This document shows positions 57,797 through 64,000 of a stretch of 64,000 nucleotides of DNA, piece by piece. How positions within the stretch are numbered: position 1 is the stretch's first letter; every line of letters begins with the position of its first letter. Below the pieces are notes generated by a model. It did not search any database, had not been told where the DNA came from, and worked only from the letters and a program-made list of their open reading frames with translations. The DNA comes from Pseudomonas poae (lineage in GTDB: Bacteria > Pseudomonadota > Gammaproteobacteria > Pseudomonadales > Pseudomonadaceae). The position numbers and the translations under genes were made by a program. Location: NCBI GenBank assembly GCA_004000515.1, contig CP034537.1, forward strand, positions 5,780,001 to 5,844,000. Reading direction: 5' to 3'.

Positions 57797-58917
57797 GCAC
57801 CCCTGACTACAAAGTCGGCCTGCTGTTTTCCCAGAGCAGCCTCACCGCTGCCTCGGAAACCACCCAGGCCAATGCCACTCACCTGGCTATCGCCGAGGTC
57901 AACGACGCGGGCGGCATCCATGGCCGGTTGCTGGTGCCGGTAGATGGCCACCCCGGCGCCGAGCCTGCGGACTATCGCGACAGCGCCGTGCGCCTGTGTG
58001 ACGAACACCAGGTGCAAGTGCTGTTCGGTACTCATATGTCGAGCACGCGCAAAACCGTGCTGCCGGTGGTCGAGAGCCGTCGCCGCCTGCTGTTCTACCC
58101 CACGCTCTATGAAGGGTTTGAATACTCGCCGTGGTGTTATTACACCGGCTCGGCACCGAACCAGAACTCGGTGCAACTGGCGCGCTATGTACTGGAACAC
58201 TTCGGCAACCGCGTGCTGTTTGTTGGCGGTTCCTACGTGTACCCGTTCGAGTCCAACCGCATCATGCGCGAGCTGTTCGAACAGGCCGGCGGCGAAGTGG
58301 TGGACGAGATCTACCTACCGTTCCACGCCACCGCCGAAGACTTCGAACGGGTGATGCAACAGGCGCGGGCCACGGCACCGGATGCGATCTACTCGACCAT
58401 CGTCGGCAGCGATATCCCGGCGCTGCACCGGGCCTATCGCCAGGCTGGTTTCGATCCGGCGCGCATGCCCATCGTCAGCCTGGCCACCAACGAGGTGGAT
58501 GTATTGCGCATGAGCGCTGAAGAAGCCGAAGGGCATGTGTCGGCGGCGCCGTGGTTTTCCACCTTGCAGACGCCCGCCAGCCAAGCCTTCTTGGCGCGTT
58601 ATCGGGCGCGTTTTGGTGATGAAGCACCGCTGACAGCGGGGGCCGAAGCCGCGTATTTTCAGGTGCATCTGTTCGCCGAAGCAGCGCGGCGCGCAGAGGG
58701 TGGGTCTATCGAAGCACTGCGCCAGGCGTTGGCCGGTGCGCAGTTCGACGCGCCCCAGGGCCGCGTGCAGATCGACGCTGACACCCAACACACCTGGCTG
58801 TGGCCACGCATTGCCCGCCTGGACCACCAGCGCCGTTTCGAGCTGGTGGTGCACAGCGAGCAACCGGTCAAACCCAGCCCCTATATGGTCGACTACCAAC
58901 TGGAAGCGCAGCCATGA
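57793..58917 (+). CDS. amiC: AmiC-type amide-binding negative regulator
   Basis: An intact 374-residue protein of the Peripla_BP_5 family without a signal peptide (starts [20 protein letters not shown]), so it is cytoplasmic like AmiC of P. aeruginosa. Blocks are EPADYRDSAVRLCDEHQVQV, LFGTHMSSTRKTVLPVVESR, RLLFYPTLYEGFEYSPWCYY and VGGSYVYPFESNRIMRELFE. AmiC sequesters AmiR until an amide binds. It overlaps the amidase stop by ATGA and the amiR start by ATGA. Confidence 0.88.
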   Translation: MSTPDYKVGLLFSQSSLTAASETTQANATHLAIAEVNDAGGIHGRLLVPVDGHPGAEPADYRDSAVRLCDEHQVQVLFGTHMSSTRKTVLPVVESRRRLLFYPTLYEGFEYSPWCYYTGSAPNQNSVQLARYVLEHFGNRVLFVGGSYVYPFESNRIMRELFEQAGGEVVDEIYLPFHATAEDFERVMQQARATAPDAIYSTIVGSDIPALHRAYRQAGFDPARMPIVSLATNEVDVLRMSAEEAEGHVSAAPWFSTLQTPASQAFLARYRARFGDEAPLTAGAEAAYFQVHLFAEAARRAEGGSIEALRQALAGAQFDAPQGRVQIDADTQHTWLWPRIARLDHQRRFELVVHSEQPVKPSPYMVDYQLEAQP

Positions 58918-59521
58918 GCGGCAGCAGCGCACCTTCATTGCTGCGCGAACTCAAGGGCCTGCGCGTGCTGGTAATCCACCCGGTGGACGCCGAAGCCTGC
59001 GTGGTACTGGACCAGTTGCAGCGCATCGGCTGCATCGTCGAGCAATGCTGGCCGGTGCCTGCGCACTTGCCAGAGCACACCGACGTGGTGCTGCTGGCCG
59101 TGGAACTCAGCCAGCGCCTGAACACCCAGGCGTTGGTGGAAGGCCTCAGCGAACAGGCGCCGCCGATCATCGCCGTGGTCGGCTATGAGAACCCTTCGAT
59201 GCTGCAACTGGTACTGGAAACCCAGCCGGCCGCGGTCATCGAGCGCCCACTGCGGCCGTTCGGCCTGTTGACCCAACTGTTGATGGCCCGTGCCGCCTGG
59301 CGTGCGCGCATCGACATGCTGGCGCAACTGCGCAAGTTGCAGACCCGGCAACCGGCAGTCTCGAAGATTTCCATGGCCAAGGCCTTACTCATGGCGCGCC
59401 ACCGCATCGGTGAAAACGACGCCCACCGGCGCCTACAACGGGATGCCATGGCCAGCCGCACCAGCATGGAGGCGGTCGCGCAAACCATCATTGACGCGGG
59501 CCTGCCCCTCAACCTGAATAA
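58914..59521 (+). CDS. amiR: AmiR-type antitermination regulator with ANTAR domain, frameshift at its end
   Basis: About 200 residues. The N-terminus is a degenerate receiver (LKGLRVLVIHPVDAEACVVL; VIERPLRPFGLLTQLLMARA) without a clear phosphoacceptor. A coiled-coil linker follows, then the C-terminal ANTAR RNA-binding domain (KISMAKALLMARHRIGENDA, HRRLQRDAMASRTSMEAVAQ, TIIDAGLP). In the literal sequence the frame stays open into the dehydrogenase gene. Adding one C to the C4 run near 59504-59508 gives GLPPQPE and TAA at 59519-59521, with AGAGG before the next ATG, which looks natural. AmiR is expected to bind leader RNA; candidate sites are at 51531-51599. Confidence 0.85.
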
Positions 59522-59534
59522 GCAGAGGTTTTTC

Positions 59535-60685
59535 ATGCAAGCTTTCAATTTCAGCACCACCGCCCACCTGATCTGCGCCAGCGGCGCTGCCGCCCAACTG
59601 GCCGAACATTGCGCCGCCCGAGGCGCCCGTAACGTGCTGCTGGTGACCGACGCCGGCATCCTGCGCCATAAGCTGCTGGATTCGGTGTTGCCCGGCTTTG
59701 CCGCTGCCGATATCCATTTGCAGGTGTACAGCGACGTGCTCGCAGACCCCGCCGAAGAGCTGGTGCTAGCCGCCACTGAACAAGCGCGGGCCATGGGCGC
59801 CGACCTGATCGTCGGTTTCGGCGGCGGCAGCTCCATGGACACCGCCAAGCTGGTCGCTTACCTCGCCCACCCAATGCAGCGCCAGCGCTTGAGCGACATC
59901 TACGGCGTCAACCAGGCCAATGGCGCGCGCCTGCCACTGATCCAGGTACCCACCACCGCCGGCACAGGTTCGGAAGTCACGCCGATTTCCATCGTGACCA
60001 CCGCCACCGGCAAATCCGGCGTGGTGTCCCAGCAGTTGCTGCCGGACCTGGCGATTCTCGACGCGCAACTGACCGTCGGCCTACCCGGCCCGGTCACCGC
60101 CGCCACCGGCATCGACGCGATGGTGCACGCCATCGAGGCCTACACCAGCAAGTTGCGCAAAACCCGATCTCCGACCTGCTGGCCCGTGAAGCCTTGCGCC
60201 TGCTCAGCGCCAACCTGGAGCTGGCGGTACGCGAGCCACAGAACCTGGCGGCACGCCAAGCCATGTTGCTGGGCGCGTGCCTGGCCGGTCAGGCCTTCGC
60301 CAACGCGCCGGTGGCGGCGGTGCATGCGCTGGCGTATCCGTTGGGGATTACTTTCCACTTGCCCCATGGGCTGTCCAACGCGCTGGTGCTCAACCCGGTG
60401 CTGGCGTTCAACCTGTCCCACGCCAACGCGCTTTACGCGGAACTAGCGCCGTGTGTGCTGAGTGAGCGATTGGAAGAGGGAGATGGCGCGGCGCAGTTCA
60501 TTGCCGAGATGCAGCGCATCCACGTCGCAGTGGGTTTGCCGCTGCGCTTGAGAGATGCAGGCGTGACCCTGGAAAGCCTGCCAGAGTTGGCCCGCAGTGC
60601 GATGCAGCAACAGCGGCTACTGGTGAATAACCCGCGTGAGGTAAGTGAGGAGGATGCTTTGGCGATCTATACGGCGGCGTACTAG
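59535..60685 (+). CDS. Iron-containing alcohol dehydrogenase, one frameshift
   Basis: About 384 residues of the group III (Fe-ADH) family. It starts MQAFNFSTTAHLICASGAAA. The NAD site is ADLIVGFGGGSSMDTAKLVA and the metal site is TGIDAMVHAIEAYTS plus AVHALAYPLGITFHLPHGLS (His ligands). Other blocks are LPLIQVPTTAGTGSEVTPIS. The A4 run 60159-60162 is one A short (KLRKNPISDLLAREALRLLS is expected). It is the last gene of the amide operon. It may oxidise or reduce an alcohol/aldehyde formed from the amide or its acid, but no pathway is evident. Confidence 0.87.
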
Positions 60686-60718
60686 ACGACCTCGTTTCAT
60701 TAGGTATGAACACGTTTG

Positions 60719-60811
60719 AATGTGGGAGCGGGCTTGCTCGCGAATGCAGAGTGTCAGCCAACCTATTCGTCAGCTGACCCACCGCTTTCGCGAGCAAGCC
60801 CGCTCCCACAG
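60719..60811. repeat. REPIN (GTGGGAGCGGGCTTGC type)
   Basis: Inverted arms TGTGGGAGCGGGCTTGCTCG and CGAGCAAGCCCGCTCCCACA lie between the convergent dehydrogenase and GlxA-type regulator genes. Confidence 0.9.
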
Positions 60812-60867
60812 GGGACTGGCGGTGGCATTTTCCAGTGCCGGGCACAAATCCAATAGGCCGCACGGGT

Positions 60868-61944
60868 TCAAGACTTCAACCGCTTCACGCTGGCAAACGT
60901 CGACTCCCCACGCGCCTGCTCCAAGGGGTTCATCGGCATCGGAACGTGCTGACGATGAATGATCGGCTTCACCACAATAGACCGCTCACTGTCCGTCGCC
61001 GAACGCTCATCACTGGGCGGTACGCCGAAGTACTCGCGGTAGCATTTGGAGAAGTGCGGCGTGGACACAAAACCACACAACACCGCCAATTCGACGATTG
61101 AAATGGGCGTCTGCTTGAGCAACTGCCGCGCCCGAATCAGCCGCAGCCGCAGGTAGTAGCGTGAAGGCGAACAGTGCAGGTATTTCTGGAACATGCGCTC
61201 CAGCTGCCGGCGCGACAAGGCGACATAGGTGGCCAGTTCGTCCAGGTTGATCGGCTCTTCAAGATTGGCCTCCATCAACGCGACGATTTCCTGCAGCTTG
61301 GGCTGCTGGGTGCCCAGCATGTGCTTGAGCGGCACGCGCTGGTGGTCCTGTTCGTTGCGGATGCGCTCGTACACGAACATGTCGGAGATCGCCGCAGACA
61401 GTTCATGCCCTCGATCGCGGCCAATCAGGTGCAGCATCATGTCCAGCGGCGCGGTGCCGCCGGAACTGGTGAGGCGGTCGCGGTCGAGGGTGAACAGGCT
61501 GGAACTGACACTCACCCGTGGAAAGGCTTCCTGCATGGCCGCCAACCATTCCCAGTGCACGCTGCACTCAAAACCGTCGAGCAGCCCGGCCCGGGCCAGT
61601 ACCCAGCTGCCGGTGCAGATGCCGCCCAGGCGCTTGGAATAACGCGCCTGGCTGCGAAGCCACTTGACCAGTTCGCCGGTGACTGTGCCTTGGATACCAA
61701 TACCACCGCACACAATCACGGTGTCCGCAGACGGCACAGCGGTGATCGAGCCGTCAGGGGTGACCGGCACGCCGTCGCTGGCCCACACCGGGTTACCGTC
61801 CAGGCTTGCGGTGTGCCAACGGTACAGTTCCTGGCCCGACAGTTGGTTGGCCATGCGCAACGGCTCCAACGCAGACGCCAGCGAGATCAGGGTGAACTGG
61901 TCCAGCAGCAAGAACACCAGGCTGCTGACAGGCCTCGCAGTCAT
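60868..61944 (-). CDS. GlxA-type AraC regulator (DJ-1/PfpI-like sensor domain)
   Basis: 358 residues, intact. The N-terminal DJ-1/PfpI-like amidotransferase-type domain has SLVFLLLDQFTLISLASALE, ADTVIVCGGIGIQ and RLGGICTGSWVLARAGLLDG (nucleophile-elbow Cys). The C-terminal AraC domain has LDELATYVALSRRQLERMFQ and AVLCGFVSTPHFSKCYREYF. Regulators of this class (ArgR, GbdR, CdhR in Pseudomonas) control amino acid or quaternary-amine catabolism. Its ATG overlaps the permease stop by 4 bp, so the two are co-transcribed and it probably regulates uptake of the permease substrate. Confidence 0.9.
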   Translation of the reverse strand: MTARPVSSLVFLLLDQFTLISLASALEPLRMANQLSGQELYRWHTASLDGNPVWASDGVPVTPDGSITAVPSADTVIVCGGIGIQGTVTGELVKWLRSQARYSKRLGGICTGSWVLARAGLLDGFECSVHWEWLAAMQEAFPRVSVSSSLFTLDRDRLTSSGGTAPLDMMLHLIGRDRGHELSAAISDMFVYERIRNEQDHQRVPLKHMLGTQQPKLQEIVALMEANLEEPINLDELATYVALSRRQLERMFQKYLHCSPSRYYLRLRLIRARQLLKQTPISIVELAVLCGFVSTPHFSKCYREYFGVPPSDERSATDSERSIVVKPIIHRQHVPMPMNPLEQARGESTFASVKRLKS

Positions 61945-63348
61945 GGCTGCGAGGCTACGGGAACCGACTTCGGTGCGCGCTCGGGTTGCCGCGCGGTGAT
62001 CAACCCGATCAACGAAATCATCAAGGCCAGGCCAATGGTCGAGGACACTTCGAAGCGATGCTCGGGTGTCACTAGCATCACCGTCAACGCGGTGCAGATG
62101 AAGGCGATGACGACCCAGGTCAGCCACGGAAACAGCCACATCTTGAAGGTCAACTCGACGTTGCGGCGCAGCAGGATCTTGCGCATGCGCAGTTGCGACA
62201 CGGCGATCACCAGGTACACCAGCAAGGCGATGGCGCCAGAACTGGCGAGCAAGAACTGGAACAACCCGGCGGGCATGAAGTAACTCAACAACGTCACCCC
62301 TGCCCCAAGAATCGTGCTGGCAATCACCGCCGCCCTCGGCACACTGGCCGCCGAGGTTTTCTTCAGCATCGCCGGGGCGTCGCCGCGCTTGCCCAGGGAG
62401 AACAGCATGCGCGAGGCGATGTAGATAGAGGAGTTCATGCAACTGGCCACGGCGATCAATACCACCACGTCCACCAGCAACTTGGCGTGGGGAATGTTCA
62501 TCAGCTCCAGTGCCCGCTGATAAGAGCCGACCGACGCCAGCAGCGGGTCATCCCATGGCACCACGGAAATCACCACGAAGATCGACAGCACGTAAAACAC
62601 ACCGATGCGCCACATCACGGAGCGCGTGGCACGGGCGATATTCTGCGCCGGGTTGCTGGACTCGGCCGCCGCGATGGTCACAGCCTCAGTGCCGATAAAA
62701 CTGAACATGATGGTGATGAACGCACCCACCACCGCCGACAACCCATTGGGTGCAAAACCACCATGGTCCTGCATCAACTGGCTGAGCCCACTGGCCTCTC
62801 GCTCGGGCACCCAACCCATCAACACCGCGAAGCCCACGCCGATAAAGCCGATGATCGCCACCACCTTGGCCATGGCAAACCAGAACTCGAACTCGCCGTA
62901 TTTGGAAACGCTGAACAGATTGGTGACCACCAACAAAAGATCGACAACAAGGCAAACAGCCAAGCGTCGATCTGCGGGAACCACTGGTTGAGGATATGCC
63001 CGGCGGCCAGGGCCTCGATGGGAATCACCAGCACCCAGAACCACCAGTACAACCAGCCGATGGTGAACCCGGCCCAGCGACCGATGGCCTGGTCGGCATA
63101 GGTCGAGAACGACCCCGTGTCGGGGTTGGCCACCGCCATCTCCCCGAGCATGCGCATCACCAGCACCACCAACAGGCCGGAGAAAAATACGCCAGCAACA
63201 CCGCCGGCCCAGCCGCTGCAATCGCATGCCCGGAGCCGACAAACAACCCCGCACCGATGATGCCGGCGATGGACAGCATGGTGACATGGCGCGGCTTGAA
63301 GCCCTGCGCCAACTGGGCGTTGGAGTGGTTCGGGGTCGGGCTATTCAT
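61941..63348 (-). CDS. APC-family amino acid permease, two frameshifts
   Basis: About 470 residues with 12 TM, AAT/GABA-permease-like. It begins MNSPTPNHSNAQLAQGFKPR, then HVTMLSIAGIIGAGLFVGSG (family signature in TM1), GEMAVANPDTGSFSTYADQA and FSFIGTEAVTIAAAESSNPA. Breaks are at about 63175-63190 (T-run, one short) and near 62940-62950; both sides align well. An amino acid or related amine is the expected substrate. The regulator gene downstream overlaps it, and a class II aldolase gene precedes it. Confidence 0.9.
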
Positions 63349-63404
63349 TGTTTTCTTATTCTCGGTGATCGACGTAAGGCCTACTGACTGAAGAGTCAGG
63401 CGAT

Positions 63405-63421
63405 CATCATTTTTAATGATG
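63405..63421. promoter_or_regulatory. Palindromic site upstream of the permease gene
   Basis: CATCATT-TTT-AATGATG is a perfect 7+3+7 palindrome 57 bp before the permease start. A second inverted repeat, CTGACT-GAAG-AGTCAG, is at 63384-63399. Operator function is inferred from position only. Confidence 0.4.
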
Positions 63422-63559
63422 GGGTCACCTTACGCGGCCTGCGTCGTCCGAAAATAGCCTGGGAGCGTCATACTTTGGTCTGATATCGTCATCAAAACCG
63501 ACCAATGCGTGACCGCTATCAACACATTGCGATGTGCGACACGCTGCGTCTGTGTGCCC

Positions 63560-64000
63560 TCAGGCTTCTTGCCCGACCAGTTTGCGTCCTTCTTCCCACA
63601 ACCCGGTCATGCGCCACTGCTGTTCCAGTACACCCTCGCCGAATGGCCGCACACCGCCCAGGTTTTCCCCCAGCGCCTGGAAGTAGGCACCTTCTTCAAA
63701 CAACAGGATCCACTCGGCCGATTGCAGCAAGTCGGGCCCGAAGAATGTAGCGCCGCCATTGGCCTCCAGCACCGCCGGTGTATGCGGGTTGGCGGCAAGT
63801 ACATCCAGAATGAACTCGGACTCCGGCTGGCGCCGGTCGATGTATACAGGTAGTTCCCGCGCCAGCGTCACCCGTTGCGCGGCGGCGTAGTTGAGCGGAA
63901 ACACCCGATGCGCCGCCGCCCAACCGCCCAGGTAAGGGGTATGCACGTGAATCACCACATTCACTTGCGGCGCGCCACGAAAGGTCGCCGCGTAACGCCG
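63560..64000 (-). CDS. Class II aldolase/adducin-family protein, N-terminus beyond the window
   Basis: Only the C-terminal 147 codons are present. The metal-binding motif is VVIHVHTPYLGGWAAAH, with a third His outside the visible pattern. Then come LNYAAAQRVTLARELPVYID, TPAVLEANGGATFFGPDLLQ and a C-terminal helix region ending RKLVGQEA. Members are sugar-phosphate aldolases or dehydratases, or unassigned enzymes. The 211-bp gap to the permease gene holds two palindromes. The specific reaction is unknown. Confidence 0.8.
   Translation of the reverse strand, partial: RRYAATFRGAPQVNVVIHVHTPYLGGWAAAHRVFPLNYAAAQRVTLARELPVYIDRRQPESEFILDVLAANPHTPAVLEANGGATFFGPDLLQSAEWILLFEEGAYFQALGENLGGVRPFGEGVLEQQWRMTGLWEEGRKLVGQEA

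Noticed and set aside
58914..60446. A continuous frame that would make an AmiR-alcohol dehydrogenase fusion protein.
   Set aside because: One extra C in the C4 run near 59504-59508 gives a natural AmiR end (GLPPQPE, TAA at 59519) and leaves AGAGG in front of a good ATG at 59535. Given the many similar one-base losses in the window, a missing base is more likely than a new fusion.

Overview
The window looks like chromosomal DNA of a fluorescent-group Pseudomonas. The evidence is high-GC coding DNA with Pseudomonas codon habits, several iron-regulated sigma/anti-sigma/TonB-receptor systems, a 4-hydroxyphenylacetate (hpa) catabolic cluster, and many REP/REPIN elements of the two classic Pseudomonas types (GTGGGAGCGGGCTTGC and TGTAGTGAGCGGGCTTGC). 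No rRNA, tRNA, CRISPR array or phage was seen.

Layout. (1) 1-4.1 kb: a LacI-type regulator, cut by the window edge, diverges from an inositol-like dehydrogenase, a sugar isomerase/epimerase and a sugar-porter MFS protein. (2) 4.2-10.1 kb: ECF sigma factor, FecR anti-sigma, transducing TonB receptor, then an acyl-CoA synthetase. (3) 10.2-16.8 kb: a second ECF/FecR pair flanked by two paralogous TonB receptors, only one of which has the signalling (STN) domain. (4) 16.9-21.0 kb: a three-gene periplasmic molybdenum hydroxylase (2Fe-2S, Mo subunit, triheme cytochrome c). (5) 21-26.2 kb: an accessory patch with an IS481-like element inserted in a REPIN, remnants of an RND pump and a sensor kinase, a 2-oxoglutarate oxygenase/EamA exporter/LysR operon, and a strongly folded non-coding segment in front of a small-gene remnant. 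(6) 26.4-33.4 kb: an Fbp-type ferric iron ABC transporter, a COG4705 membrane protein, a lipoprotein and a two-component system. (7) 33.5-45.5 kb: a TonB receptor and the hpa pathway: lower-pathway genes hpaG1-G2-E-D-F-H-I on +, and the C1/C2-type 4-hydroxyphenylacetate 3-hydroxylase with its AraC regulator HpaA on -. (8) 45.8-51.3 kb: a polar amino-acid-type ABC transporter with an M20 N-carbamoyl/ureido hydrolase, a DUF1989 protein and an XRE-cupin regulator. (9) 51.5-60.7 kb: a Urt-like five-gene ABC transporter, an amidase-signature amidase, the AmiC/AmiR sensor-antiterminator pair and an iron-type alcohol dehydrogenase. The leader before this operon carries two hexaloop hairpins that fit the RNA target of ANTAR proteins such as AmiR. 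(10) 60.9-64 kb: class II aldolase (partial), APC permease and GlxA-type AraC regulator on -.

Data quality matters for every reader of this annotation. About 40 otherwise well-conserved genes or gene parts are interrupted by single-base shifts. Most look like one missing base, often inside a homopolymer, and reading continues at full quality in a neighbouring frame. I treat these as probable sequencing or assembly errors and give the span of the whole gene, noting where the frame breaks. Two consequences: an apparent AmiR-alcohol dehydrogenase fusion is probably an artefact, and several genes that look broken should not be called pseudogenes without re-sequencing.
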